NCBI RefSeq assembly: GCF_003202155.1
Contig: NZ_QFLI01000006.1
Coordinates: 295,605-359,604 of the forward strand
Reading direction: 5' to 3'
DNA from: Marinifilum breve
GTDB taxonomy: Bacteria; Bacteroidota; Bacteroidia; Bacteroidales; Marinifilaceae
Length of the DNA stretch: 64,000 nt
The translations under genes were made by a program, and so were the position numbers. Shown piece by piece: positions 19,173-28,609 of this stretch; within the stretch, counting starts at the first letter, position 1, and each line of letters begins with the position of its first letter. The notes under the pieces are model-generated. The model saw only the letters and a list, made by a program, of their open reading frames with translations. It did not search any database and had not been told where the DNA came from.

Positions 19173-19802
19173 ATGGAAGATCAATTTGAACACGTAGTAT
19201 ATTCTAAAAATGTGATTGAATTTGTAACGGTAGCAAACGAATTTTGTTTGTTATTGGAATCAAGTTCAAAAGTTTCGAAACTTGAGTATGTGGAAACAGC
19301 TCAAAAGTTATTGCCATTGCTTTATTTAAAAGCATGCATGTTGCCGAAAAATGAGAATGAACTAGAAGAGGAAGTTGAAAAGTTTGTGACAGAATCTGAT
19401 TGGGAATTTATTCACTCATCGGTAAAAAATAAAATGGGTGCTCACGACGAGTTTTTAGAAGTGTTCGAGAACGATATGGAGTATAGCGATACACCATTGG
19501 TAGCTTCTATTTCTGAAAATTTTGCCGATATTTATCAGGATCTTAAAGATTTTATCACTTCATATAAGATTGGAACTGTTGAGGTAATGAATGATGCACT
19601 TTGGGATTTAAACAACCATTTTTACGAATATTGGGGCCAAAAATTAGTTAATTCGCTAAGAGCAATGCACAAGTTGGCTGCCGATAAAATTAATTTAGAT
19701 GATGAATCAGAATTAGATGCTGATTCAAATATCGATAACATAGACATGACTGGATCTATTTTCTCGCAGCGTCAGAGAGAATGGGGCGAAGATAAAGAAT
19801 AA
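19173..19802 (+). CDS. DUF5063 domain protein
   Basis: A 209-residue cytosolic helical protein with the DUF5063 layout: VVYSKNVIEFVTVANEFCLLLE at the N-terminus, LPLLYLKACMLP, and ALWDLNNHFYEYWGQKLVNSLRAMHKL toward the end. The C-terminal 35 residues are acidic and probably disordered. The function is unknown. It sits 33 bases before a 3'-5' exonuclease gene and is likely cotranscribed with it, which hints at a nucleic-acid-related role but proves nothing. Confidence 0.82.
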   Translation: MEDQFEHVVYSKNVIEFVTVANEFCLLLESSSKVSKLEYVETAQKLLPLLYLKACMLPKNENELEEEVEKFVTESDWEFIHSSVKNKMGAHDEFLEVFENDMEYSDTPLVASISENFADIYQDLKDFITSYKIGTVEVMNDALWDLNNHFYEYWGQKLVNSLRAMHKLAADKINLDDESELDADSNIDNIDMTGSIFSQRQREWGEDKE

Positions 19803-19835
19803 GGAAAATAAATTTCCGGAGTAAAAGAGTAGTAA

Positions 19836-20426
19836 ATGTTGCCATTTCAAAAATCAATTACAAGCGAAGAAGCAAACAAAATGCCGTTAAAGGCTTTCGA
19901 AGGAGATATCATACTTGTTGATGAGTATAAAGATCTGTACGAAGCTGTTCAATACCTGAATAACTATTCTATTTTAGGTTTTGATACGGAAACCCGACCG
20001 TCGTTTAAAAAAGGAAAAGTAAACGATGTTGCTTTGCTACAATTGGCGGCTAACTCTAAAACATTCTTGTTTAGAATCAATAAAATTGGTCTTCCCGAGG
20101 AAATTATAGAATTGCTAAAGAATCCAAATATTGTGAAAGTTGGCGCAGCAATAAAAGACGATATCAGAGGCTTGCAGAAGCTAAATGATTTCGATGCCAA
20201 TGGATTTTTGGAATTGCAGGACTATGTTTCCAATTTTGGAATTGAAAGCTTTTCATTGAAAAAACTTTCTGCGATTGTATTGAATTTCAGAATATCAAAA
20301 AGACAACAAGTATCCAATTGGGAAGCAGAAACCTTGAGTCCTGGTCAGTTAAGATATGCTGCAACTGATGCATGGGTATCTTTAAAGATTTTTGAAAAGT
20401 TGAAAGCTTCAGAACAAGAATTGTAA
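19836..20426 (+). CDS. 3'-5' exonuclease (DEDDy, RNase D-like)
   Basis: A 196-residue single-domain nuclease. Exo I is LGFDTETRPSF with the Asp-Glu pair at about residues 50-52. Exo II is VGAAIKDDIRGLQKL, and Exo III is LRYAATDAWVSLKIFEKL with the Tyr and Asp of the DEDDy class. It lacks the HRDC domains of full RNase D, so the substrate (DNA or RNA) is open. The start ATG at 19836 follows a GGAG-containing stretch. It follows DUF5063 and precedes the RlmI-like gene on the same strand. Confidence 0.88.
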   Translation: MLPFQKSITSEEANKMPLKAFEGDIILVDEYKDLYEAVQYLNNYSILGFDTETRPSFKKGKVNDVALLQLAANSKTFLFRINKIGLPEEIIELLKNPNIVKVGAAIKDDIRGLQKLNDFDANGFLELQDYVSNFGIESFSLKKLSAIVLNFRISKRQQVSNWEAETLSPGQLRYAATDAWVSLKIFEKLKASEQEL

Positions 20427-20517
20427 GACTCTCAAAAAATACCTTGACTGCTAATAGTCAATTAACAACGAATACGAAAAGTTAATATTCGTTAATCAGT
20501 AAAAAACACATTTCTAA

Positions 20518-21705
20518 ATGATAGATTATCCAAAAGTATACCTGAGAAAAGGAAAGGAACATTCTGTAAAACGCTTCCATCCGTGGATTTTTTCAGGAGC
20601 GGTAAGTAAAGTAGATGAAGGCTTACAAGAAGGCGATTTGGTCTCAGTTTATAACGATCAAAATGAATTTTTAGCCATAGGACATATTTCAATTGGTTCA
20701 ATTGTAGTCCGCATTTTAAGCTTTGAAGAGAGAGAGATTAACCTGGACTTTTGGGTAGAGAAAATCCGTTCAGCTTGCGAAATGCGTAAGGCTGTGGATC
20801 TTTATGGCCGAGATAATAATAATGTATTCAGATTGGTTCATGGAGAAGGTGATGGATTGCCAGGATTGATTATTGATTTTTATGCTGGAACAGCAGTAAT
20901 TCAATGTCATTCGGTTGGAATGTATCTGCACCGCGAGGAAATTACGGAAGCATTACAAGCTGTATTTGGCGATGATTTGGTGGCTGTTTTTGATAAATCG
21001 GAAGGAACCATTCCTTTTAAATCAGGAATTGAGCCAAAGAATGGATACTTGTTTGGCGAAACAGAATCATTTACCGCTATAGAGAATGGATTGAAATTTA
21101 ATGTGGACTGGTTAAAAGGACAGAAAACAGGTTTCTTCATCGATCAGCGTGAGAACAGAAGTCTATTGGAGCAATATTCAAAAGGAAGATCGGTGCTAAA
21201 TGTGTTCTGCTACACGGGAGGATTTTCTTTCTATGCCATGAGAGGTGGTGCAGAATTGGTTCATTCGGTAGATAGTTCTTCCAGAGCAATTGATATCACC
21301 AAAGAAAATGTTGAGCTTAACTTTCCTGATGACAAGCGTCACGAAGCATTTGCTGAGGATGCATTTAAATTTTTAGATCAATCATCTCAAAAATATGATT
21401 TAATTGTTCTTGATCCACCTGCATTTGCGAAACACAAAAAGGTGTTGGATAATGCATTGAAAGGATACAAGCGATTGAATAAAAAAGGATTCGAACAGAT
21501 TAAGCCTGGCGGAATTCTATTTACATTCTCTTGTTCGCAGGCAGTGAGCAAAGAGGATTTTAGAAAAGCAGTTTTTGTGGCTGCGGCTAATGCAGGAAGA
21601 ACGGTTCGTGTGTTACATCAATTGACACAGCCTGCCGATCATCCTGTAAATATTTACCATCCAGAAGGGGAATACCTGAAAGGTTTGGTTTTGTATGTTG
21701 AATAG
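20518..21705 (+). CDS. rlmI: Class I SAM-dependent rRNA methyltransferase, RlmI family
   Basis: A 395-residue enzyme of the RlmI/YccW family, which in E. coli makes m5C1962 in 23S rRNA. The N-terminal PUA domain (about 1-75, YLRKGKEHSVKRFHPWIFSGAV) is followed by an EEHEE-type region. The Rossmann methyltransferase has LNVFCYTGGFSFYAMRGGAELVHSVD as the SAM loop and LIVLDPPAFAKHK as the catalytic motif, with FSCSQAVSKEDF carrying the catalytic Cys. Length and domain order are normal. Confidence 0.92.
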   Translation: MIDYPKVYLRKGKEHSVKRFHPWIFSGAVSKVDEGLQEGDLVSVYNDQNEFLAIGHISIGSIVVRILSFEEREINLDFWVEKIRSACEMRKAVDLYGRDNNNVFRLVHGEGDGLPGLIIDFYAGTAVIQCHSVGMYLHREEITEALQAVFGDDLVAVFDKSEGTIPFKSGIEPKNGYLFGETESFTAIENGLKFNVDWLKGQKTGFFIDQRENRSLLEQYSKGRSVLNVFCYTGGFSFYAMRGGAELVHSVDSSSRAIDITKENVELNFPDDKRHEAFAEDAFKFLDQSSQKYDLIVLDPPAFAKHKKVLDNALKGYKRLNKKGFEQIKPGGILFTFSCSQAVSKEDFRKAVFVAAANAGRTVRVLHQLTQPADHPVNIYHPEGEYLKGLVLYVE

Positions 21706-21781
21706 ACATTTTTTTGTATCTTCAATATGGCTTAAAAAGAGAAGAATACTCTCTTGGTATTAATTACTAAATCGAAACTAG

Positions 21782-23005
21782 TTGAAATTTTCTGAATTTG
21801 ATTTTTCTCCTGAAATAATGGAAGGACTGGATGCCATGGGCTTCGAGACACCTTCTCCGGTTCAGGAGTTATCTATCCCAAATATTATAGCAAAAAAAGA
21901 TATGATTGTTTGTGCCCAAACGGGTACAGGTAAAACGGCAGCATATCTTCTTCCGGTAATGGACCAAATCCAGAAGAATCAAATTGAAGGTTTTAGTACC
22001 TTGATATTGGTTCCTACACGTGAGTTGGCTATGCAAATCGATCAGCAAATGGAAGGATTTGGATACTTTGTTTCCATTACTTCTTTGTCTGTGTATGGAG
22101 GAGGTGATTCATCGGTTTGGGATCAGCAGAAAAAAGGCTTAATGGAAGGTGCAGATGTAGTAATTGCTACGCCAGGAAGAATGATTTCGCACCTGAATTT
22201 AGGTTATGTGGATACTTCAAAGTTGAAACATTTAATTTTGGATGAGGCCGACAGGATGTTGGATATGGGCTTCTTTGATGACTTGATGCAAATTGTGAGT
22301 TTTCTCCCAAAAGAGAGACAAAACCTGATGTTTTCAGCTACCATGCCTCCAAAAATTAGAGAATTGGCAGAGGAGATTTTGGTTGAACCAGAAAGCATCA
22401 ATATTGCAATTTCGAAACCAGCCGAGGGAGTTCTACAAGCTGCCTATATGCTCCACGAAAATCAGAAAATTCCATTGATCAACCATTTGCTGGAAGGAAA
22501 AGATCTGAAAAGTGTAATTATTTTCTCATCCACGAAAGTGAATGTAAAGGCCATTACAAAAGATCTGAAAAAGCATAAATTTAAGGCTGCTGGTATACAA
22601 TCTGATTTGGAACAGAGTCAGAGGGAAGAGGTTTTGCGTGAATTCAAAAATAGAAAACATCAAATATTAGTTGCTACAGATATCATTGCCAGAGGAATTG
22701 ATATTGATTCAATCGATTTGGTAATCAATTTTGATGTTCCGAACGATGCTGAGGATTACGTGCACAGAGTTGGACGTACGGCACGTGCAGAATCGGAAGG
22801 AGTGGCACTAACTTTTATTACTACAAAAGATCAGAACGATTTTAAAAAGATAGAAGACCTGATCGAGTCAGATGTATTCAAAATTCCTGTTCCTGCTGAG
22901 TTGGGAGAAGCGCCTGAATACAATCCTCGAAAAAAAGAAAAACCCAAAGGCAAGCGCAAGTTCTTTAAACGCAAAAAGACAAATAAAACAAACAGCAAAA
23001 AATAA
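21782..23005 (+). CDS. DEAD-box RNA helicase
   Basis: A 407-residue RhlE/SrmB-like RNA helicase. The motifs are FETPSPVQELSIP (Q motif), AQTGTGKT, PTRELAMQI, LDEADRMLDMGFFDDL, SATMP, VATDIIARGIDIDSIDLVINFDVP and VHRVGRTAR. The basic C-terminal tail is likely for RNA binding. The start is TTG at 21782: it gives the conserved opening KFSEFDFSPEIMEGLDAMGFE, while the next ATG would remove part of it. Its stop is 19 bases before the oxidoreductase gene. Confidence 0.93.
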   Translation: MKFSEFDFSPEIMEGLDAMGFETPSPVQELSIPNIIAKKDMIVCAQTGTGKTAAYLLPVMDQIQKNQIEGFSTLILVPTRELAMQIDQQMEGFGYFVSITSLSVYGGGDSSVWDQQKKGLMEGADVVIATPGRMISHLNLGYVDTSKLKHLILDEADRMLDMGFFDDLMQIVSFLPKERQNLMFSATMPPKIRELAEEILVEPESINIAISKPAEGVLQAAYMLHENQKIPLINHLLEGKDLKSVIIFSSTKVNVKAITKDLKKHKFKAAGIQSDLEQSQREEVLREFKNRKHQILVATDIIARGIDIDSIDLVINFDVPNDAEDYVHRVGRTARAESEGVALTFITTKDQNDFKKIEDLIESDVFKIPVPAELGEAPEYNPRKKEKPKGKRKFFKRKKTNKTNSKK

Positions 23006-23024
23006 TAACCCTAACCAAAGAAAA

Positions 23025-24215
23025 ATGACCCAAGCTGAATCTTACGACATGATTGTGATCGGCGCTGGAATAAGTGGATTAAGCCTCACAAATCATATTG
23101 CCCGATCGGGTAAAAAAGTACTAGTTGTTGATGCTGCCGATAAGGTAGGCGGATGTTTAAATACTTATTACAAAGATGATTTCTGGGTTGAAATGGGGGC
23201 TCATACTTTCTATGCTACCTATACCAATTTGATTGATTTGATTCAGAAAAATGGATTGGAACAGGACATTGTGGCTCGTGAGAAGATAGGCATGAAAGTG
23301 TTTACCGATAAGCATGAGAAAATCATGTCTGGGGTAAATAAGTTTGAGTTAATACGATCGGTTCCCAATTTGTTTTTCTCGAAACGTGATGGAAAAACCG
23401 TTAAGGAATACTTTGGTAAAATTGTAGGACGAAAGAACTACGACAATGTTTTTACTCGCATGTTTAGCGCGGTGATTGTACAGAATGCCGATAATTTTTC
23501 TGCAGAATATTTTCTAAAGCGCCGTAAAACCAAAAGCAAGGAACATCCTAAGAGTTTTATTCTTAAAAAAGGAATGTCAAGCTTTATGGAAGCTCTTGCT
23601 GCACATGAGAATATCAAGGTTCAACTCAATACAAAAATCAATCAGCTAACTAAAAATCAGGATGGATTTGAGGTGAAATCTGAAGCAGGAGATGCATTTA
23701 CTTCTAAAGATATTGCTTTGGCTGTTTCTCCTCAACTTGCTTCGGAACTAAGTAAAGATTTGAACGCTGATTTATCTTCCGTATTGGCTGATTACCCGAT
23801 TCAAAATATTGAATCGAGAACGGTTGTTCTGCCTAAAGAAAAGCTGAACTTCGATCCTGTAAGTTTTATTATTCCATTACAAGGACCGTGCTTTTCAATG
23901 GTTACCCGTGATGTAATGACTCATGATCAAATGAGAGGTTTCGCATTTCACTTTGAAGAAAATCATATCAGCAAAGAGGAACAGGAAAAGTTCATGACTG
24001 AATTGCTTTGCATTGATTCTTTGGATGCAGAAACTGTGGAGGCGAAGCACAAATTACCACTGATTCAAATTGGGCATACTGAAAGAATGGCAAAGATTAA
24101 GCAGTTGGCTGAGGAAACAGGAATTTACATCACAGGTAACTATTTTAACGGCCTTTCTTTAGAGGATTGTGTTGAGCGTTCGAAGCAAGAATTTGATCGT
24201 TATGCAAAATCCTAA
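23025..24215 (+). CDS. FAD-dependent oxidoreductase, protoporphyrinogen oxidase-like
   Basis: A 396-residue flavoprotein. The N-terminal dinucleotide motif is MIVIGAGISGLSLTNHIARSGKKVLVVD, followed by the GG doublet DKVGGCLNTYY. The C-terminal ITGNYFNGLSLEDCVERSKQEF is the second FAD contact. This arrangement is that of the HemG/HemY amine-oxidase superfamily. The substrate is unknown, and no haem genes lie nearby. The start chosen is ATG 23025; the frame is open upstream to 22872 but that part overlaps the helicase gene and lacks conservation. Confidence 0.82.
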   Translation: MTQAESYDMIVIGAGISGLSLTNHIARSGKKVLVVDAADKVGGCLNTYYKDDFWVEMGAHTFYATYTNLIDLIQKNGLEQDIVAREKIGMKVFTDKHEKIMSGVNKFELIRSVPNLFFSKRDGKTVKEYFGKIVGRKNYDNVFTRMFSAVIVQNADNFSAEYFLKRRKTKSKEHPKSFILKKGMSSFMEALAAHENIKVQLNTKINQLTKNQDGFEVKSEAGDAFTSKDIALAVSPQLASELSKDLNADLSSVLADYPIQNIESRTVVLPKEKLNFDPVSFIIPLQGPCFSMVTRDVMTHDQMRGFAFHFEENHISKEEQEKFMTELLCIDSLDAETVEAKHKLPLIQIGHTERMAKIKQLAEETGIYITGNYFNGLSLEDCVERSKQEFDRYAKS

Positions 24216-24235
24216 TACCTGATACTTATACAAGA

Positions 24236-26365
24236 ATGAAAAAATACATAGATCAAATATCGAAAAGCTTGCAATTGCAGGCTTTTCAGGTTGAAAATAC
24301 CATGCAATTGCTTGGCGAAGGAGCCACATTGCCATTTATTGCTCGTTATCGTAAGGAAATGACAGGCAGCTTGGACGAAGTTCAGATTGCCAATGTGAAA
24401 GAGGAATTGGCTCGATTAACAGAGCTCGACAAGAGACGAGAAAGCATTATTGAGGCAATTGATAAGCAAGAGAAACTGACTGACGAGTTGCGTGCCAGAA
24501 TTGAAGCTTGCACGGAACTAAACCAGTTGGAAGACTTGTATTTGCCATACAAACAAAAGCGCAAAACCAGGGCTGTAAAAGCAAAGGAAAAAGGCCTGGA
24601 ACCTTTGGCTAAAATCCTGATGAAACAGCTTGAACGCGATGTGGAATCGAGAGCCAGTCAGTTTGTAAACGATGAGGTTGCCGATGAAGATGAAGCACTG
24701 CAAGGTGCGCGCGATATTATTGCAGAATGGGTAAACGAGAATGAAGTTTCCCGTAACTCCGTTCGTGGCATTTTCCAACGTCAGGCAGTAATCCGCTCTA
24801 AAGTTGTAAAAGGCAAAGAGGAAGAAGGAGTAAAGTTTAAAGATTACTTTCAGTCGGAAGAGCCATTAAAAAGATGTGCTTCACATCGCATGTTGGCTTT
24901 GAGAAGGGGAGAAGCAGAAGGAGTTTTACGATTGGATATTGCGCCCAATGAAGATGATGTATTGGACAGATTGAATAGAATCTTCGTAAAAGGAAATACC
25001 GAAGCTTCCGATCATGTAGAGGTGGCAGTAAAAGATGCGTACAAAAGATTATTGAGTTCTTCGATTGAAACAGAGTTTGCCAAATCTTCGAAAGAGGAAG
25101 CCGACAAAGAGGCCATTCGTGTGTTCTCCGAAAATTTGCGCCAATTGTTGTTGGCATCGCCGCTGGGACAGAAGCGTGTTTTGGCGATCGATCCTGGATT
25201 CAGAACAGGCTGTAAGGTGGTTTGTTTGGATGCACAAGGAAATCTGAAGCACAACGAAACCATTTACCCACATGCACCACAAAACCAGGGAAAGATGGCA
25301 GCCAAAAAGTTGACCAATATGGTGGAAACATACGACATACAGGCTATTGCCATTGGGAATGGAACGGCAAGTCGTGAAACAGAAAGATTTGTGACCAATC
25401 TGCATTACGATAGAAAAGTTCAGGTTTTTGTGGTAAGTGAAGCTGGGGCATCAATCTATTCAGCATCGAAAGTGGCTCGCGAGGAATTTCCACAGTATGA
25501 TGTTACGGTTCGTGGAGCGGTATCCATTGGTAGACGCTTGATGGATCCTTTGGCCGAATTGGTAAAAATCGATGCCAAATCGATTGGAGTAGGCCAATAC
25601 CAGCACGATGTGGATCAAAACTTATTGAAACAGAGTTTGGATCAGGTGGTGGAATCATGTGTGAACAAGGTGGGTGTGAACTTGAACACAGCTAGTAAAC
25701 ACTTGTTGAACTACGTATCAGGTTTAGGTCCGCAGTTGGCGCAGAATATCGTAGATTACAGAGCCGAAAACGGAGCTTTTTCATCCCGTAAGGAGATCAC
25801 GAAAGTGAAACGAATGGGAGCGAAGGCATTCGAGCAATGCGCAGGTTTCTTACGTATTCCGAACTCCGAAAATCCTTTGGACAATTCAGCGGTTCATCCA
25901 GAATCTTATGGCATTGTAAAACAGATGGCAAAAGATGTGAATTGCTCTGTTGCCGATTTAATTGCTGATCAAAATCTGCGCAAGCAAATCGATTTGAACA
26001 AATATGTGAGCAATGAAGTTGGCTTGCCAACCTTAAAGGATATTATGGAAGAGCTTGAAAAGCCAGGACGCGATCCGCGAACTGCCATTAAAGTTTTCCA
26101 GTTTAAAGAGGGAATTTACAAGATAGACCAGCTCGAAGTTGGAATGGAGATGCCAGGCATTGTTACCAACATCACAAACTTTGGCGCCTTTGTTGATGTG
26201 GGCGTGAAGCAAGACGGTTTGGTACACATTTCGCAATTGGCCAATCGATTCGTATCCGATCCGGCCGATGTGGTTCAATTGCATCAGCATGTAAATGTGA
26301 AAGTAATTGAGGTTGATGTGGCCAGAAAACGCATTCAATTATCAATGAAAGATTGTGAGCAATAA
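24236..26365 (+). CDS. tex: Tex-family RNA-binding transcription accessory protein
   Basis: A 709-residue protein of normal Tex length. The N-terminal helical region has FIARYRKEMTGSLDEVQI and LEDLYLPYKQKRKTRA. The YqgF-like domain has RVLAIDPGFRTGCKVVCLD (about 319-337). Helix-hairpin-helix motifs follow (VGVNLNTASKHLLNYVSGLGPQLAQNIVDYR), and a C-terminal S1 domain (about 635-705, GIVTNITNFGAFVDVGVKQDGLVHISQL). Tex binds RNA and influences transcription. It begins 20 bases after the oxidoreductase gene, likely in the same transcript. Confidence 0.96.
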   Translation: MKKYIDQISKSLQLQAFQVENTMQLLGEGATLPFIARYRKEMTGSLDEVQIANVKEELARLTELDKRRESIIEAIDKQEKLTDELRARIEACTELNQLEDLYLPYKQKRKTRAVKAKEKGLEPLAKILMKQLERDVESRASQFVNDEVADEDEALQGARDIIAEWVNENEVSRNSVRGIFQRQAVIRSKVVKGKEEEGVKFKDYFQSEEPLKRCASHRMLALRRGEAEGVLRLDIAPNEDDVLDRLNRIFVKGNTEASDHVEVAVKDAYKRLLSSSIETEFAKSSKEEADKEAIRVFSENLRQLLLASPLGQKRVLAIDPGFRTGCKVVCLDAQGNLKHNETIYPHAPQNQGKMAAKKLTNMVETYDIQAIAIGNGTASRETERFVTNLHYDRKVQVFVVSEAGASIYSASKVAREEFPQYDVTVRGAVSIGRRLMDPLAELVKIDAKSIGVGQYQHDVDQNLLKQSLDQVVESCVNKVGVNLNTASKHLLNYVSGLGPQLAQNIVDYRAENGAFSSRKEITKVKRMGAKAFEQCAGFLRIPNSENPLDNSAVHPESYGIVKQMAKDVNCSVADLIADQNLRKQIDLNKYVSNEVGLPTLKDIMEELEKPGRDPRTAIKVFQFKEGIYKIDQLEVGMEMPGIVTNITNFGAFVDVGVKQDGLVHISQLANRFVSDPADVVQLHQHVNVKVIEVDVARKRIQLSMKDCEQ

Positions 26366-26379
26366 AGTAGAGATATGAA

Positions 26380-26504
26380 GTGTATTTTCTTCCCTGCAGC
26401 TTGCAGGAAGAAAAATACACCCTGTATAATCCTTCCTGCAAGCTGCAGGAAAGAAAATACACCCTGTGAAATCCTTCCTGCAAGCTGCAGGGAAGAAAAT
26501 ACAC
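26380..26504. repeat. Palindromic 42-bp repeat cluster after tex
   Basis: Three hairpin-forming copies of a TTCCTGCA-AGC-TGCAGGAA element (near 26389, 26433 and 26475) alternate with AGAAAATACACCCTGT spacers at about 42-bp period. The outermost arms, 26380-26399 and 26485-26504, are perfect 20-bp reverse complements. The block begins 15 bases after the tex stop codon. It may act as a 3'-end stabiliser or be a REP-like element. The frame across it encodes a Cys-rich 14-residue repeat that I regard as fortuitous. Confidence 0.85.
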
Positions 26505-26566
26505 CTCGTAACTCGGGTTTATATAAACTTTATGAGCTTGAAAAAAATGCTTTTGAGAAGTTTTGC

Positions 26567-26574
26567 TATTTTTG
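26567..26574 (+). promoter_or_regulatory. -7 promoter-like box
   Basis: TATTTTTG, an exact TAnnTTTG match, lies 27 bases before the zinc-ribbon gene. A -33 element at standard spacing was not seen. Confidence 0.35.
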
Positions 26575-26601
26575 AAACTCGATAACGAAAAATAAAAGAC
26601 T

Positions 26602-26835
26602 ATGGATTTTAACGATCAGGATGTAATTATAGAATGCCCGACTTGCAAAAAGGAAATGATTGTAAAGATTTTAGAGATCACCAATCATCATACGGTAAGC
26701 TGTCCGGAGTGTGGAGCTAAGGTCGATTTATCGGCAAACGATCCATCAGCAAAATTGGGAATACCTAAAAACTATAAGCCTTTTGAAGGCTTGGATGAAT
26801 ACCTGAAGGAAGTAGAAGCGAAAAGAAAGAAATAG
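26602..26835 (+). CDS. Small zinc-ribbon protein
   Basis: A 77-residue cytosolic protein with two CxxC knuckles, CPTCKKE (Cys13, Cys16) and CPECGAK (about 34-37), spaced as in a zinc ribbon. The C-terminal half is charged and helical (FEGLDEYLKEVEAKRKK). The function is unknown. It has its own -7 box and a strong terminator 8 bases downstream. Confidence 0.7.
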   Translation: MDFNDQDVIIECPTCKKEMIVKILEITNHHTVSCPECGAKVDLSANDPSAKLGIPKNYKPFEGLDEYLKEVEAKRKK

Positions 26836-26840
26836 AAATA

Positions 26841-26872
26841 AAAAGAGCAGCAATTTTGCTGCTCTTTCTTTG
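26841..26872 (+). terminator. Terminator between convergent genes
   Basis: Stem AAGAGCAGCAA / TTGCTGCTCTT with a minimal loop, followed by TCTTTG on the plus strand. It ends just before the stop of the minus-strand head-GIN gene and may also serve that gene through the left-hand A-rich tract. Confidence 0.8.
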
Positions 26873-26874
26873 TA

Positions 26875-27600
26875 TTATCTTCTGCTAACATCTCCACCGC
26901 TGGAGCTGCTCACATTTACTTTTGTTGGATCACCATAGTAATTTACATCGCCACCAGAGCTTGCCGATGCTTCTATAGACTCACTTGCATAAACCGAAAC
27001 ATCACCGCCACTAGAAGCTTTTGCTTTACAAACTTTAGCTTTTAAATCAGCAGCTCTTAAATCGCTACCACTGCTTGCTTTTCCATAGAAAGAATTCGCA
27101 GTACCTGAAAGATTTGCATCAGCACCAGAGCTTACCGAACAGGTTAGGTTATCTGCTTTAAGTTCAAGATCTGCATCGGCACCAGAGCTAACCGAAATAT
27201 CAAGATCTTCAAATTTAAGCAAGTGGCTCGATTCAAGATCGGAACCGCTCGAAACGCTAATTTCATTTACATTCACGAAGGTCACATACACATTAAGCTT
27301 CTTGGCTCTACGAATAGGATCTTCCGTTTTAATTACCAACTTATCACCTTTTATGCGGGTAACAATCAACTCAAGAAGGTTTTCATCAGCCTCTACAGTA
27401 ACCGATTCTTTATCACCTTGTTTTAGATAAACATCGATACCACTACCAGATGAAATAGCAGAAAAAGAACCAATTTCTCTGTCTTGTTTTTTTACAATGC
27501 CATTGCCTTTTGTACCCCAGAATTGTGCGTTTACGGTCGACGATAATACCATAGTTAACGCAACTAATGTAAGGGACAGTTTTTTCAATAATTTTTTCAT
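26875..27600 (-). CDS. Head-GIN domain (DUF2807) secreted protein
   Basis: A 241-residue secreted protein (signal LSLTLVALTMVLSSTVNAQ). The mature part carries the auto-transporter-adhesin head GIN pattern: FSAISSGSGIDVYLKQGDKESVTVEADENLL, then repeated SSGSD, SSGAD and SSGGD turns at about 15-25-residue spacing, which predict a parallel beta-helix. The family is common in Bacteroidota, and its role is unknown (surface or periplasmic). It is monocistronic. Confidence 0.88.
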   Translation of the reverse strand: MKKLLKKLSLTLVALTMVLSSTVNAQFWGTKGNGIVKKQDREIGSFSAISSGSGIDVYLKQGDKESVTVEADENLLELIVTRIKGDKLVIKTEDPIRRAKKLNVYVTFVNVNEISVSSGSDLESSHLLKFEDLDISVSSGADADLELKADNLTCSVSSGADANLSGTANSFYGKASSGSDLRAADLKAKVCKAKASSGGDVSVYASESIEASASSGGDVNYYGDPTKVNVSSSSGGDVSRR

Positions 27601-27780
27601 GCGTATAAGGTTTTAATGAAATAATTTCAAGTTTCTACTCATGTTATATGACGCCGAGTGTTGGCTTCAAGTTACAGGTGAATTGAATAAAATAAGTTCA
27701 CCGATGAAACTTTCGAACTATAAATGATCTGGTGTAAAGACGATAAGCCCATCTTTACAGTTGCATGAATTTTTTTTGAA

Positions 27781-28599
27781 TTAAAATAAATTCAGAAATG
27801 GCTGTGCCAATAATTTTCTTACTCGACTTTTCAATGACTTTTTATCTATCCTCTTGGGAACTGTTTTACCTGGTACTTTCGTGTGATTTCCCAATATAAT
27901 TACAGCTGGTGATGCAGGCAGGTCTGATGGATCGATCTTACTAAAAAACTTTGTGTTTCCACTTAAAATGTCACTTTCGGTATAACTTACTTTCGAAACC
28001 ACATTAATATTGGTTTCTTTTGAAAGTCTTTGGTTGAGCTCATAAGCCATCTCGCTTAAACGTTCCAATCCCATGTAAATAACAACCGTATCGTTATTTT
28101 CTATTTCCTTAATAATACCATCTAAATTGCTTTTCTCACCTCCAACTTTAATAGCTGAATGAAAATGAATGCCTGAGGCTTTACCTCTTTCGGTCAATGG
28201 AACCCAAAATTCGTTGGCAGCGGCCATTCCTGCACTAATTCCGGGAATCAATTCAAGCTCTACATCCGATTCTAATAAAAAGCGGATTTCTTCTACGCCT
28301 CGGCCATAAACCATGGGATCGCCTGATTTTAATCTCACAACCTGATACCCCAGACTGTAGTATAGGATCATTTGATTGTGGATGTTTTGCTGTCTTTCTA
28401 CCGGATTTATGCCATCGCCCGAACGTTTCCCAACCTCGATAACAATCGATTTTTTAGGAAATAAACTGCGAACATCTTCTGTTATCAGGTCATCGGTGAG
28501 GATAACATCTGCCGATTCCAAAACTTTTAAAGCTCGTATGGTAAGAAGATCGGCGGCACCTGGTCCGGCACCTACGATCCATATTTTTCTTTTGCTCAT
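27781..28599 (-). CDS. cobA: Uroporphyrinogen-III C-methyltransferase
   Basis: CobA methylates uroporphyrinogen III twice with SAM to give precorrin-2, the precursor of siroheme. The protein has 272 residues. The N-terminal VGAGPGAADLLTIRALKVLESADVILTDDL is the family signature. VRLKSGDPMVYGRGVEEI and PGISAGMAAANEFWVPLTERG are the SAM-binding elements, and VIYMGLERLSEM follows. It is the last gene of the sulfite-reductase operon, 10 bases after cysI, and supplies the siroheme that CysI needs. Confidence 0.94.
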   Translation of the reverse strand: MSKRKIWIVGAGPGAADLLTIRALKVLESADVILTDDLITEDVRSLFPKKSIVIEVGKRSGDGINPVERQQNIHNQMILYYSLGYQVVRLKSGDPMVYGRGVEEIRFLLESDVELELIPGISAGMAAANEFWVPLTERGKASGIHFHSAIKVGGEKSNLDGIIKEIENNDTVVIYMGLERLSEMAYELNQRLSKETNINVVSKVSYTESDILSGNTKFFSKIDPSDLPASPAVIILGNHTKVPGKTVPKRIDKKSLKSRVRKLLAQPFLNLF

Positions 28600-28609
28600 G
28601 TTTTGATGT

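Noticed and set aside
22872-23024. N-terminal extension of the FAD oxidoreductase by 51 codons
   Set aside because: It overlaps the end of the DEAD-box gene in another frame and has a Lys/Asn-rich sequence with no relation to flavoproteins. ATG 23025 gives the normal start just before the dinucleotide motif.
26375-26575. A 66-codon ORF with a Cys-rich 14-residue repeat over the palindromic cluster after tex
   Set aside because: The repeat follows directly from the 42-bp palindromic DNA unit, there is no convincing ribosome site, and the ORF ends in unrelated sequence. It is more likely non-coding.
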